A stretch of 64,000 bases of DNA, from assembly GCF_000284095.1 (NCBI RefSeq), contig NC_017068.1, positions 868,001 through 932,000 of the forward strand. Direction: 5' to 3'. The translations under genes were made by a program, and so were the position numbers. This document shows, piece by piece, positions 44,153 to 54,287 of the stretch. The DNA comes from Selenomonas ruminantium subsp. lactilytica TAM6421. GTDB lineage: Bacteria > Bacillota > Negativicutes > Selenomonadales > Selenomonadaceae. Below the pieces are notes generated by a model. The model saw nothing but the letters and a program-made list of their open reading frames with translations, was not told the DNA's origin and made no database searches. Numbering within the stretch: position 1 is the stretch's first letter; each line of letters opens with the position of its first letter.

Positions 44153-44941
44153 ATGATGGATGAAAAGGATTGGGCAGAGTTTAAACGGAAATTGAAGGCC
44201 AAGACGGAAATTGACCTCGATCTATATAAAGAACCGCAGATGAAACGGCGTATCGGCAATCTGGTGACCAGAGCTAATATGGATTCCTATGTGGCGTATT
44301 TTGACAATGCAGCCAAGAATAAAGACGATTTTGCCGCCTTTATCGAATATCTGACGATCAACGTGTCGGAATTCTTCCGTACACCGGAGAAGTTTGGCAA
44401 GCTGGAGACAGATGTCATTCCGGATCTTTTGAAGCGCTCACCCAAGCTCAATATCTGGAGTGCGGGCTGCTCCATTGGGGCGGAACCTTATTCCCTGGCT
44501 ATCATCATGAAGGAAATGACGCCGAATGTGAAGCACCGCATCCTGGCCTCTGACCTGGATATCGAAATCCTGGCCAAGGCAAAACGGGGGGTTTACAACA
44601 AGGACGAAATCAAGGCCATGAAGCCTGACCGTCTGAAGAAATACTTCCAGACCGTTGAAGGGGATAAGTATGCGGTCAGTCAGGAAATCAAGAGCTGCAT
44701 CGAGTTCAAGCGTCATAATCTCTTGAAAGATCCCTTCGAGAATGGTTTTGACCTGATTCTTTGCCGCAATGTGGTCATTTACTTCACCGAGGAAGCCAAG
44801 GATCAGCTCTATGCCAACTTCTTCAAGGCCCTGAAGCCAGGTGGCATCCTTTTTGTCGGTGCCACTGAGGCCATCCTGAACTTCCGCAAATTAGGCTATA
44901 CCAGTTTCCAGCCGTTCTTCTATCAAAAGCCTTTGGCATAA
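44153..44941 (+). CDS. cheR: CheR-type chemotaxis protein methyltransferase
   Basis: This 262-residue protein starts at ATG 44153 with GGGAGG about 7 bases upstream. The N-terminal helical domain (YKEPQMKRRIGNLVTRANMD) and the FIEYLTINVSEFFRTPEKFG block are typical for CheR. The SAM site is IWSAGCSIGAEPYSLAI (about residues 101-117). FDLILCRNVVIYFTEEAKDQ and KPGGILFVGATEA complete the family. It adds methyl groups to glutamates of chemoreceptors using SAM. No other che gene is nearby, so this copy stands alone; flagellin lies 14 kb downstream. Confidence 0.92.
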   Translation: MMDEKDWAEFKRKLKAKTEIDLDLYKEPQMKRRIGNLVTRANMDSYVAYFDNAAKNKDDFAAFIEYLTINVSEFFRTPEKFGKLETDVIPDLLKRSPKLNIWSAGCSIGAEPYSLAIIMKEMTPNVKHRILASDLDIEILAKAKRGVYNKDEIKAMKPDRLKKYFQTVEGDKYAVSQEIKSCIEFKRHNLLKDPFENGFDLILCRNVVIYFTEEAKDQLYANFFKALKPGGILFVGATEAILNFRKLGYTSFQPFFYQKPLA

Positions 44942-44980
44942 GAAAAACGCCAATTATTACGAAAAGATCGGAGCTAAGTC

Positions 44981-45958
44981 ATGTACGCGAATCAACAGAT
45001 AGAACAACTAGATAGGGAAAGAATGCAAGCCTTGCAGTTAGAGCGCCTGCAGAAACAGCTGAAATGGGCAGAGGAAAAGAGTTTCTTCTACCAGCAGAAG
45101 TTTACCAAGGCAGGAGTGTCGGCAGGTGACATCAAGAGCCTTGAGGACATCCGGAGGCTTCCTTTCCTGACCGCTAATGAACTCTTCCAGATTGATTCGC
45201 TGGATATGCTGACCATGCCACTGTCGGGGATTATCCGCTTCAGCGTGGTGCAGCAGGAAAATGGCGAGGTGACGAAGTTCTATACCGCAGGCGATATCGG
45301 ACATAATGTGGAGATGCTGACGCGGGCCTTTGTGGCCGCAGGTGTCAATCAGACCTCAGTGGTGGCCTTGCAAGGGGATATGTCCGACAGCCGCATCATG
45401 GATCTTCAGTATGCTTTAGAGATGCTTGGCGCGACGGTGGTAGCGATGGGAACGGATTATCGGCAGTGGCTGCGTATGATGGAGCTCATCAGCATGGATA
45501 CCATTGTGAGCACGCCCCAGCTGATCATGCAGCTCATTATCCAGCTGCAGGCCACGGGCAAGAATATTGCCGATTATCCGTTGACGCGGATCATCTGTCT
45601 GAATCAACAGGGCTTGCAGAATGCCATGCAGCGTCATATTGCCGACCGCACCCATGCTACGGTATATAACCTCTATGAACCGGCGGAATTGGGTACGGCC
45701 AGCATGCTTTATCAATGTGAGGCTCATAAGGGTTATCATATTCAGGAGGACTACTTCTATCCGGAAATCGTAGCCTTCCATAGCGATCAGGTGGTGACCG
45801 AGCCTCATCAGATGGGCGAGTTGGTGGTAACTACCCTGGCGGCAGAAGCCGTGCCGTTGATCCGCTATCGCACTGGGCAGGCGGTTATGTTGGAAACGGA
45901 TGTGTGTGACTGTGGGCGGACATTGCGTCGGGTGACGACACCATTTACCTTTATGTAG
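44981..45958 (+). CDS. PaaK-like (phenylacetate-CoA ligase family) protein, truncated and atypical
   Basis: This 325-residue protein resembles phenylacetate-CoA ligases: the opening RLQKQLKWAEEKSFFYQQKF and SLEDIRRLPFLTANELFQID is the standard PaaK N-terminus. The end GELVVTTLAAEAVPLIRYRT, then CDCGRT, matches the region before the C-terminal domain. Two things are missing. The serine/threonine/glycine-rich adenylate motif (SSGTTG) is replaced by VQQENGEVTKFY, and the last roughly 100 residues (AMP-binding C-domain) are absent. It is likely catalytically altered or inactive, perhaps a regulator. The start at 44981 follows a GGAG site. Function uncertain. Confidence 0.7.
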   Translation: MYANQQIEQLDRERMQALQLERLQKQLKWAEEKSFFYQQKFTKAGVSAGDIKSLEDIRRLPFLTANELFQIDSLDMLTMPLSGIIRFSVVQQENGEVTKFYTAGDIGHNVEMLTRAFVAAGVNQTSVVALQGDMSDSRIMDLQYALEMLGATVVAMGTDYRQWLRMMELISMDTIVSTPQLIMQLIIQLQATGKNIADYPLTRIICLNQQGLQNAMQRHIADRTHATVYNLYEPAELGTASMLYQCEAHKGYHIQEDYFYPEIVAFHSDQVVTEPHQMGELVVTTLAAEAVPLIRYRTGQAVMLETDVCDCGRTLRRVTTPFTFM

Positions 45959-45966
45959 GAAATCAT

Positions 45967-45995
45967 AGCCTTCCCCATAGGGGGAGGCTTTTTTA
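45967..45995 (+). terminator. Rho-independent terminator
   Basis: AGCCTTCCCC pairs with GGGGGAGGCT around ATA with TTTTTA behind it, 9 bases after the PaaK-like stop. Confidence 0.85.
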
Positions 45996-46011
45996 TTTGT
46001 GGGGAATACTT

Positions 46012-49000
46012 ATGACAGCAACTTTAGACTTTATCATTGGGCGCAGCGGCACGGGCAAGACGCATGCCTGCCTGACGGCCATGCAGAAGAAAATGACGGC
46101 AGAGCCTTTAGGGCCGGCGCTGATCCTGCTCTTGCCGGAGCATATGACCTATAAGGCTGAGCGGGAACTGGCCACCATGATGGAAAAAAACGGGCAGGGC
46201 TTTTTCCGTGCCTATGTGTTCGGCTTCCGGCGTTTTGCCCGGCAGATCCTGCTGGAAACCGGTGGTGGGGACATGCCCCGCATCAGCGATGTGGGAAGGC
46301 GGCTCTTACTGCAAAAATTACTGCTAAAGCATCAGAAGGACAAGGATCTGACGGTTTTTGCCCGAGCAGCCCGGCAGCGGGGCTTTACGGAAACCCTGTC
46401 CGATGCTATCAAGGAAATCAAAAGCTATCGGCTGACCACCGATACACTGCGGCAGGCGGCGGATATGGTGGGCACCGGGCAGGAACGCCTTTCGGGCAAA
46501 GTGCGGGAACTGTCTACGCTGGCCGATGAATTTGCGGCAGCCATGGATGGTCGCACGAATGATGCGGAAGATCTGATGAACATCCTAGCGGACAAGATCC
46601 CACAGGCAGAACTCATGCAGGGCGCTGAAGTATGGATTGATGGCTTCGTGTTCTTCAATCCACAGGAAATGAATGTATTGGCCGCCATATTGTCCAGTGC
46701 GGCAAAGGTCCATATCACTTTGCCGCTGACGGGGGAACACCTGCCAAATGGTCAGGTCAATTTTCAGCAGCCGGAAAATACCAATGAAACAGGGCTGTTC
46801 AACCGTCCTTACCGCACGATGGAAAATATCTGCCGCCTGCTGCAGGAAATGGAGTCAGGTCAGAGTGGTTTTTGGCAGCCTGTCACGTTGCTGACGGAAA
46901 ATCATCGTGCCAAAAATCCTGCTTTGGGCTGGCTGGAGAAGACATTATTCGGCCAGGTCGCGGAATATTCGGAAAAAGTACAGGGGCTGCGGCTGGTGGA
47001 AGCGGCTAACCGCCGCATCGAGCTGGAGACCGTGGCGGCGGATATCCTGCGGCTGGTGCGGGAAGAAGATTACCGCTATCGGGAAATCGGCGTTTTGATC
47101 CGCAATGCCGAGGATTATGATGGCGTCCTGCCGTTGGTATTCCAGGATTATGGTATTCCCTTCTTTCAGGATGGCAAGCGGCAGAGCATCCATCATCCCT
47201 TGGCGGAACTCCTGCGTTCCGCACTGGAAGTGGTGCAGCGGGGCTGGAACTATGAGAATATCTTCCGCTGTCTGCGCACGGGCTTCTTCCCCTTGGTGAG
47301 GGATGATGTGGACAAGCTGGAAAACTATGTGCTGGAATTCGGCATCCGGGGACGCAAGCGGTGGCTGCAGGCAGAGGATTGGCGTTGGCATCGCCGTTAT
47401 TCGCTGGATACGGAAGAGGAAGAAGTCGATGCGGAAACCCAGGAACGGCTGCAGCTCATTGACGGTTTGCGGCGGCAGGCCGTAGAAGCGCTGCGGATTT
47501 TTGACCAGTCAATCCGGCAGGCGGAGAATGTAACCGACCAGATCACGGCTCTTTATGATTTCCTAGTGGCACTGGAGGTGCCTGCCCATCTGGTCAAATG
47601 GCAGGAGGTGGCTGAGAACGAAGGCCGGATGGCAGATGCGGCAGAGCATAAGCAAATCTGGGAAGACATCATGGAATTATTCGATCAGCTGGTGGAAATC
47701 AGCGGGCAGGAAAAGATGAGCCTGACTGATTTTGCGGCGGTGCTTGGGGATGGGCTCGATGCGGTGAATCTGTCCCTGATTCCACCGGGGCTTGACTATG
47801 TGACGGTATCCTCCCTGGATCAGAACAGTATGGCGGGCAGCCGGGCCATCTATATCCTGGGGGCCAATGCCGGAGCCATGCCGCGGCGGATCGGTGAAGC
47901 GGGGATGTTTACTGATGCGGACAGGTTGCATCTGGCCGATGCTTTGGAAAAAATGCCTGCGGAATTCGGGGAAAAGCCGGTGATTTCCCGGGGCAGCCAG
48001 GAGCGCAGCTTTGGTGAGCGCTTCCTGCTTTACCGAGGCTTTAATGAGGCCAGCGAATACCTGTGGATCTCTTATGCTCTGGCAGATGCAGAGGGCAGTG
48101 GTCTGCAGCCTGCCTCGTTGGTGGGGAAATTAAAGCACTGCTTCCCCCAATTGCTATTCTGGTCTATTCCCTTGGAAATTTTGGACCGTAAAGATATGCT
48201 ACAACTGTCGGCACCGGTGCCGGCGGTGTCCGGTCTGGCCAATGCCCTGCGCGGCCAGCGGGATGAAGGAAAGATGGATGAATTCTGGCAGGACGTGTAC
48301 AATTGGGCCCTGAAGCAGCCGGATCTGCAGCGGCCGATGAAACTGGCACTGGCAGGGCTGGCGCCCAAAGCTCCTGTAGGCGAGATTCCCACGGAACTGG
48401 CCCAGGCCATCTACCTCAAGGGCAAATTCCTGCGGGGCAGCGTCACTCAGTTCGAGAAGTTCCGTCAGTGTCCCTTCAGTCATTTTGCGAAGTACGGCCT
48501 GAAATTGCAGGAACGCCATACCTATGAGTTCCGGCATATGGATTTGGGACAGCTTTTGCATGAGGTGATCCGGGAATACGGGGAAATGGTCAGCCGTGAT
48601 TATGACCATCGCTGGCAGGATGTGCCTGAGGAGCGTCGCGGGGATATCTGCCATGAGCTGGTGGAGACCATTGCACCCCGCCTGCAGAGTGAAATTTTGC
48701 TGAGCCGTCCAGATTATCGTCACTATAAGCGGCGCATGGAGGCTACAGCCTTGCAGGCAGTCAATCATTTGTCCGCCTGGGCAGCGGTATCAGAATTCCA
48801 ACCGGCTTACTTTGAGGAGGGCTTCGGCCATAAGGCGGATAAGGTGCAGCTGACACCGCTGCCTTTGGGCAATGGTTTTTCCCTGTCCCTGAAGGGTCAG
48901 ATTGACCGTTTGGACATCCATCAGGAAAATCCCTATTTTCTGATCCTTGATTATAAGACGGGGCAGGCAGCCATCAATCTCTTTGAGGTGTATTATGGGC

Positions 49001-49596
49001 TGAAACTGCAGCTGCTGGTCTATGTGCTGGTGGGGCAGGAATTACTGAAACAGCAGGATAAGGAAAGACTGCCCGCAGGCATTCTCTATGCGCTTTTGCA
49101 TAATCCCCTGATTACGGCGGATAAGCGGCTCAGCAGTGAGGAGATGGCAGCAGCCATCAAGAAGAAGCTCACCATGCCCGGCTGGGTGCTGGCGGATATG
49201 GACGTCATCCGCAGCATTGATGCCAATCTGGAGCATATCAAGCCTCAGGCCAAGAAAGATGGGCAGCTGGACAGCAATACCTTGAAGAAACATTACATCC
49301 GCACGCAACAGGAATTTGAACTGATGCTGGGTTATGTGGACTATATCCTGCGGGATACCGGGAAAGCTATCCTGTCCGGTGATATCCAGATCAAACCCTA
49401 TCGGAATGGGGAGCGCACGGCCTGCAAATACTGTGATTATCAGGTGCTCTGTGGCTTTGATCCGGATATTGAGGGTTTTGCCTATCATGATGTGCAGGAT
49501 TTTGATGAGGAAGAAATGGAACGCCGGATGGCGGATACAATAGGAAGAGAGGATTTAGCTGATGCCATACACCAAGGATCAACAGACAGCCATTGA
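46012..49596 (+). CDS. addB: ATP-dependent helicase/nuclease subunit B (AddB)
   Basis: The ATG 46012 start is preferred over TTG 45997 (in the terminator tail). This 1194-residue subunit of the Gram-positive type recombination complex carries the Walker A GRSGTGKT at residues 10-17. It has four likely Fe-S cysteines: one in EKFRQCPFSHFAKYGL (about 819) and three in CKYCDYQVLC (1138-1147). The nuclease motif FLILDYKTGQ lies near residue 980. It forms a heterodimer with AddA, processing double-strand ends for RecA loading. The last 35 bases overlap addA, indicating coupled synthesis. Confidence 0.93.
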   Translation: MTATLDFIIGRSGTGKTHACLTAMQKKMTAEPLGPALILLLPEHMTYKAERELATMMEKNGQGFFRAYVFGFRRFARQILLETGGGDMPRISDVGRRLLLQKLLLKHQKDKDLTVFARAARQRGFTETLSDAIKEIKSYRLTTDTLRQAADMVGTGQERLSGKVRELSTLADEFAAAMDGRTNDAEDLMNILADKIPQAELMQGAEVWIDGFVFFNPQEMNVLAAILSSAAKVHITLPLTGEHLPNGQVNFQQPENTNETGLFNRPYRTMENICRLLQEMESGQSGFWQPVTLLTENHRAKNPALGWLEKTLFGQVAEYSEKVQGLRLVEAANRRIELETVAADILRLVREEDYRYREIGVLIRNAEDYDGVLPLVFQDYGIPFFQDGKRQSIHHPLAELLRSALEVVQRGWNYENIFRCLRTGFFPLVRDDVDKLENYVLEFGIRGRKRWLQAEDWRWHRRYSLDTEEEEVDAETQERLQLIDGLRRQAVEALRIFDQSIRQAENVTDQITALYDFLVALEVPAHLVKWQEVAENEGRMADAAEHKQIWEDIMELFDQLVEISGQEKMSLTDFAAVLGDGLDAVNLSLIPPGLDYVTVSSLDQNSMAGSRAIYILGANAGAMPRRIGEAGMFTDADRLHLADALEKMPAEFGEKPVISRGSQERSFGERFLLYRGFNEASEYLWISYALADAEGSGLQPASLVGKLKHCFPQLLFWSIPLEILDRKDMLQLSAPVPAVSGLANALRGQRDEGKMDEFWQDVYNWALKQPDLQRPMKLALAGLAPKAPVGEIPTELAQAIYLKGKFLRGSVTQFEKFRQCPFSHFAKYGLKLQERHTYEFRHMDLGQLLHEVIREYGEMVSRDYDHRWQDVPEERRGDICHELVETIAPRLQSEILLSRPDYRHYKRRMEATALQAVNHLSAWAAVSEFQPAYFEEGFGHKADKVQLTPLPLGNGFSLSLKGQIDRLDIHQENPYFLILDYKTGQAAINLFEVYYGLKLQLLVYVLVGQELLKQQDKERLPAGILYALLHNPLITADKRLSSEEMAAAIKKKLTMPGWVLADMDVIRSIDANLEHIKPQAKKDGQLDSNTLKKHYIRTQQEFELMLGYVDYILRDTGKAILSGDIQIKPYRNGERTACKYCDYQVLCGFDPDIEGFAYHDVQDFDEEEMERRMADTIGREDLADAIHQGSTDSH

Positions 49597-52500
49597 GGCT
49601 CGCGGGCGGAATATATTGGTCGCCGCTGCCGCCGGTTCCGGCAAGACGCGGGTGCTGGTGGAACGCATTATCCAGCAGCTGCTCCATGATGAACTGGATG
49701 TGGATGAATTATTGGTGGTGACCTTCACTAATGCGGCGGCGGCAGAGATGCGGGAACGCATTGAAGGAACCCTGGCCCGGGAATTGGACGGCATCACCGA
49801 CCGGGAAATCGCCGCTCGTCTGGAACGGCAGATGATTTTGCTGACCGGTGCCGATATCAGTACCTTCCATTCCTTTTGCCAGCGGGTGATCCGCCAGCAT
49901 ATCGAAAGCATTGATGTGGATCCCAAGTTCCGTCTGGCCAGCGAACAGGAAATGATCTTGCTCAGGCAGGATGTTCTGGAAACCATGCTGGAGGAAAAAT
50001 ACGAACGCCCGGAACGGGCAGAGGATCTGCTCGTCTGGGAAGAATTCATTTCCTTTATGGACGACTATGGTGATGAAAAGGGCGATGAGACGATCAAGGA
50101 GGCCATATTGAAACTTCATGCCTTTGCCCAGAGCCAGCCTTTTCCTGCGAAATGGCTGCAAAGCCAGCAGGAAGCAAAGACAGAGACTTTGGCCAATTCT
50201 CCGTGGCTGGGTGCTGTTATCCCCGAGATGAAGAATGGCTTGCTGGCGGTGATCAGCCAGTATGAGGAATTGGCTGCCTTGGGCAGTTCACAGTCTGATG
50301 CGGCTTTTGCAGCGGCCTGGGCACCCTATGGGGAGCTGATGCAGCAGGATCTGGCCGGCTTGGCCGATATCCGCGAAGCCTTCAATGTGCTGGCCCTGTC
50401 CCCGGAGGCAGATAAATGGGATGAACTGACCAAAAAGGTCAGCAAGTTTTCCTGGGGGGCCATGCGGGGAAAGATCTATAACGACTTGAAGTCGCTTTAT
50501 CCGGATAGCCGGCAGACCTTTGTTGACCGTCGGGATGCTGTCAAAAAGGCGCTGACCAAATTTGCCGAAACCTATATGAAGCAATCGGCGGCGCAGATGG
50601 AAGAGGATATGGCAGCCAATCAGCAGGTGGCTGGAACCTATGCCCAGCTGGCATTGGATTTTGGCAGTGCCCTGCAGGCGGCCAAGCAGGAGCGTAATGT
50701 GCTGGATTTCAACGATTTGGAGCACTATGCGCTGCAGATTCTCAGCGATACGGATGCGGAAGGCAAAATTGTCCCCAGCGAAGCGGCAAAAACCTTGCGG
50801 GAAAAATATAAGTCCATTATGGTGGACGAGTATCAGGACACCAATGGTGTACAGGAAACCATTCTGAATCTGATTGCCCGGGAAAACAATCGCTTTACCG
50901 TAGGGGATGTGAAGCAGAGTATCTATCGTTTCCGCCTGGCTGATCCGACACTTTTCCAGGTCAAGTACGACAGCTTTGTGGAAGAACCGACGGCGGGGGA
51001 CAAGAATCAGCTGATCACCATGAAGCAGAATTTCCGCAGCCGGGCGGAAGTGCTGGCTCCCATCAATTTTGTCTTTGACCAGATCATGACGCGGGAGGCG
51101 GCGGAAATCGAATATGATGACCGCAGCAAGCTCTATCCTGGTGCAGATTACCCGTCACATGAACATACCCTGGCCGGGCCTATGGAATTGGATTTGATCC
51201 TGCAGGAGCAGGAAGATGCCAAGGAAAAGAAAAAAGCCCCTGTGGATACAGAGGCGGAGGAGGAAGGCGAAGAGGATCTGCAGGGCTTCAAGCTGGAAGC
51301 GCAGTACATTGCCCAGCGCATCGCCAAATTGATGGAGGAGAGTCCCTTTGTCTACGATAAGGATCAGGATGGATATCGTCCTCTGGCCTATCGGGATATT
51401 GCGGTGCTTCTGCGGGCGGTGAGTGGTAAGGCCAATATCCTGCTGGAAACCCTGCGTAAAAACAGCATTCCTGCTTATGCCAATGTGGATGGCGGCTATT
51501 TTGAAGCGGCAGAAGTGCGGCTGATGCTGGCGCTGCTGAAGGTCATCGACAATGTGCGTCAGGATATTCCGCTGGCTGCGGTGCTGGCTTCCCCAATCGG
51601 CGGCTTTTCCATGGAAGAACTTACGCAGATCCGTCTGGCTTCAGAAACCGGCGATCTTTATGATGGTCTGTTGGCCAGTTTTTCGCTGGACAGTAAATTG
51701 CCGCAGGAGCTGGCTGGCCGCATAGCTGCATTTCAGGCAGATTTGGCCCGCTGGCGCAGCTTCGCCATCAGTCATAGCGTGCCGGAGCTGATCTGGCTGC
51801 TCTATCGGGATACTGGTTACTACGATTATGTGGGCGGTATTAAGGGCGGTCTGCTGCGGCAGGCCAATCTGCGCATGCTGGCCGATCGGGCGGCTGATTA
51901 TGAGCGCACTAACTACCGGGGACTGTTCCGTTTCCTGCGGTTTATCGAGAATCTGCAGAAACGGGAGACGGATTTGTCTGTAGCCAGAACCTTGGGCGCC
52001 AGCGAGAATGTGGTGCAGATCATGACCATTCACCGCAGCAAGGGCTTGGAGTTTCCCGTGGTCATCGTGGCGGATACAGCCAAGGGTTTCAACTTCAAGG
52101 ATTTGAGCAGTTCCTTCCTGATGCATAAGGATTTGGGCATCGGCATGAAAATTGCCCAGCGCTCAAGGGTGGGACGGCAGATCTACAAATCCCTGCCCTG
52201 GCAGTCTGTGGCCACTAAAATCCGCGCGGAATCCAAGGCTGAGGAAATGCGTATCCTCTATGTAGCCATGACCAGAGCCAGAGAAAAGCTGATTCTGACC
52301 GGTGTGGTGAAAGGAAAGGATCTGGCCAAGAAGTTCCAGAAATACTGTCAGTATGTGGAACAGGAAGAGGCGCAGCTGCCAACCCATGCCATCACCGGTG
52401 CCAAGAGTTATCTGGATTGGGTGGCCATGGCGCTGAGCCGTCATAGTGCAGGCGAGCCACTGCGGCAGGCGGCTGGACTTGAAGGAGTGATGGCGAATTT

Positions 52501-53455
52501 GGAGCAGAGCATCGAACCTGCTGCCCAGATTAAGGTCAATCTCTGTCCGGCACAGTCTGTCACAACCGATAAGCAGGACGAAGATGCCGCTGATGAATTC
52601 TTGCAGGCGGCCGTCCATCTGCAGCCGATGCCCACGTCTGCTTATCAGGAACAAGTGGAACATATGCTCAGCTGGCAATATGCGGACAAAGGTTTGGCCA
52701 ATGTTCCGGCCAAGCTCACGGTGACGGAGATCAAGCGGCGCTTTGTCGCTGGTTTGGAGCATGATGAAGAACTGCCTGCGGCCCGTCAGCTGATTGTCAT
52801 GAACGAGCAGGAAGAATTGGAAGCGGTAGCAGAAGGCGGAGAAGTTCCTGCAGCTGAGGCAGAAAAAACAGCAGAGGAGATAGGGGCAGACTGGCCCCGT
52901 CCACGTTTTATGCGGGAGAAGCAGACCAGTCTTTCGCCCATGGAACGGGGCACCATCATGCATACGGTCATGCAGCGGCTGGATTTCCATGGCGATGTGA
53001 GCTATCAGGGTATCAAAAAGCAGGTAGAAGCATTGGAAGCAAAAGGCATTCTGCCGGAAGGTGCCGGCAAGGTGGTCTATATCAAGGGCATACAGGGCTT
53101 CTTTGCTTCGCCCTTGGGGGCGCAGGTGCAGAACGCCCGCAGGCTTTATCGCGAGCTGCCCTTCAGCCGGATGCTCAAGGCCAAGGATTTTTACCCCGAA
53201 GTGCAGGAAGAAGGGGAACTGGTTTTCACCCAGGGCGTGATTGACCTGCTTGTAGAAACCGCCGAGGGTGAGCTTATCCTGGTTGACTACAAGACCGACA
53301 GGCTGACGGATCCGGCCCGTATCCGGCGGCGTTATCAGATCCAGCTGGATTTGTACCGTGATGCCGTGGAAGCAATCTTAGGGCGGCAGGTAGACAAGAC
53401 CTATCTCTATCTGTTGCAGAATGGCAGCTTTGTGCCTATGGATGCAGTGGAGTAA
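49562..53455 (+). CDS. addA: ATP-dependent helicase/nuclease subunit A (AddA)
   Basis: This 1297-residue UvrD-type helicase with C-terminal nuclease. In order: NILVAAAAGSGKTRVLVERI (Walker A, about residue 17), TNAAAAEMRERI, IMVDEYQDTNGVQE (Walker B, about 420), VGDVKQSIYRFRLADP, QNFRSRAEVLAPINF, MTIHRSKGLEFPVVIVADT (about 820), LYVAMTRAREKLILTGV and the nuclease motif LILVDYKTDRLTDP near the end. It acts with AddB in homologous repair and, in many Firmicutes, recognises a Chi-like octamer. The start ATG lies inside addB. Length is normal. Confidence 0.95.
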   Translation: MPYTKDQQTAIEARGRNILVAAAAGSGKTRVLVERIIQQLLHDELDVDELLVVTFTNAAAAEMRERIEGTLARELDGITDREIAARLERQMILLTGADISTFHSFCQRVIRQHIESIDVDPKFRLASEQEMILLRQDVLETMLEEKYERPERAEDLLVWEEFISFMDDYGDEKGDETIKEAILKLHAFAQSQPFPAKWLQSQQEAKTETLANSPWLGAVIPEMKNGLLAVISQYEELAALGSSQSDAAFAAAWAPYGELMQQDLAGLADIREAFNVLALSPEADKWDELTKKVSKFSWGAMRGKIYNDLKSLYPDSRQTFVDRRDAVKKALTKFAETYMKQSAAQMEEDMAANQQVAGTYAQLALDFGSALQAAKQERNVLDFNDLEHYALQILSDTDAEGKIVPSEAAKTLREKYKSIMVDEYQDTNGVQETILNLIARENNRFTVGDVKQSIYRFRLADPTLFQVKYDSFVEEPTAGDKNQLITMKQNFRSRAEVLAPINFVFDQIMTREAAEIEYDDRSKLYPGADYPSHEHTLAGPMELDLILQEQEDAKEKKKAPVDTEAEEEGEEDLQGFKLEAQYIAQRIAKLMEESPFVYDKDQDGYRPLAYRDIAVLLRAVSGKANILLETLRKNSIPAYANVDGGYFEAAEVRLMLALLKVIDNVRQDIPLAAVLASPIGGFSMEELTQIRLASETGDLYDGLLASFSLDSKLPQELAGRIAAFQADLARWRSFAISHSVPELIWLLYRDTGYYDYVGGIKGGLLRQANLRMLADRAADYERTNYRGLFRFLRFIENLQKRETDLSVARTLGASENVVQIMTIHRSKGLEFPVVIVADTAKGFNFKDLSSSFLMHKDLGIGMKIAQRSRVGRQIYKSLPWQSVATKIRAESKAEEMRILYVAMTRAREKLILTGVVKGKDLAKKFQKYCQYVEQEEAQLPTHAITGAKSYLDWVAMALSRHSAGEPLRQAAGLEGVMANLEQSIEPAAQIKVNLCPAQSVTTDKQDEDAADEFLQAAVHLQPMPTSAYQEQVEHMLSWQYADKGLANVPAKLTVTEIKRRFVAGLEHDEELPAARQLIVMNEQEELEAVAEGGEVPAAEAEKTAEEIGADWPRPRFMREKQTSLSPMERGTIMHTVMQRLDFHGDVSYQGIKKQVEALEAKGILPEGAGKVVYIKGIQGFFASPLGAQVQNARRLYRELPFSRMLKAKDFYPEVQEEGELVFTQGVIDLLVETAEGELILVDYKTDRLTDPARIRRRYQIQLDLYRDAVEAILGRQVDKTYLYLLQNGSFVPMDAVE

Positions 53456-53466
53456 GGGGGAGTTTT

Positions 53467-54186
53467 ATGTTATCCGTTGAAATCATGCAGGGACTGCTGA
53501 TTCCCTTTCTGGGAACCACATTAGGTGCCGCCTGCGTCATGGTGGCGGCTTCCATCTGGAGCCTGTTGATTCCTGCCATGGAAGGCAGCGCCGCCATGGG
53601 CAAACTGGCTTTTGTGCCTGCGGTGGTGGGCTTTTGGGTGGGAACCTTGTTCCTGCTCATACTGGACCATCTGATCCCACATCTGCATATGGATGCCCAT
53701 GAAGCCGAAGGCCCTAAATGCAGCCTGCCCAAGACCGCTATGCTGGTGCTGGCAGTAACGCTCCATAACATCCCCGAAGGTATGGCGGTAGGCGTGGTAT
53801 TCGCCGGCTGGCTGGCGGGCAACGCCGATATCACCTTGAGCGGGGCCTTGGCTCTGTCCATCGGTATCGCCATCCAGAATTTCCCCGAAGGTGCCATCAT
53901 CTCCCTGCCTCTGCGGGCGGAGGGCATGAGCAAGCATAAGTCCTTTATCAGCGGGATGCTCTCCGGCATCGTGGAGCCAATCGGCGCTATCCTGACCATC
54001 TTAGCCGCAACCTATGTCCTGCCCGTCCTGCCATACCTCTTAGCTTTCGCCGCCGGTGCCATGATTTACGTGGTGGTGGAAGAACTCATCCCCGAAATGT
54101 CAGCAGGCGAGCATAGCGATATCGGCGTGCTGACATTTGCCTTGGGTTTTACACTGATGATGACCTTGGATGTGGCCTTGGGATGA
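53467..54186 (+). CDS. ZIP family divalent metal transporter
   Basis: The 239-residue membrane protein with eight predicted spans starts at ATG 53467 with AAGGGGGAG upstream. The variable cytosolic loop is short and histidine-containing (LDHLIPHLHMDAHEAEG). TM4 carries VTLHNIPEGMAVGVVFAGW and TM5 IAIQNFPEGAIISLPLR, the H-N-x-P-E-G metal site motifs of ZupT/GufA-type ZIPs. It imports Zn, Fe or Mn from the periplasm. It follows addA by 11 bases but is functionally unrelated. Substrate is not determined by sequence. Confidence 0.9.
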   Translation: MLSVEIMQGLLIPFLGTTLGAACVMVAASIWSLLIPAMEGSAAMGKLAFVPAVVGFWVGTLFLLILDHLIPHLHMDAHEAEGPKCSLPKTAMLVLAVTLHNIPEGMAVGVVFAGWLAGNADITLSGALALSIGIAIQNFPEGAIISLPLRAEGMSKHKSFISGMLSGIVEPIGAILTILAATYVLPVLPYLLAFAAGAMIYVVVEELIPEMSAGEHSDIGVLTFALGFTLMMTLDVALG

Positions 54187-54287
54187 ATCAATTGTTGCAG
54201 GGTGTTTTTTTGCAGACAAATGTGATAATATAGATAGGCAATGTCAAAGAATCTTAGTGATTAACGAGAGGATGAGGGGGACGATAG

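Noticed and set aside
54192..54229. Full sigma-70 promoter for potA
   Set aside because: An extended -10 (TGTGATAAT) is visible, but no acceptable -35 box lies 16-18 bases upstream, so it is mentioned only in the potA entry.
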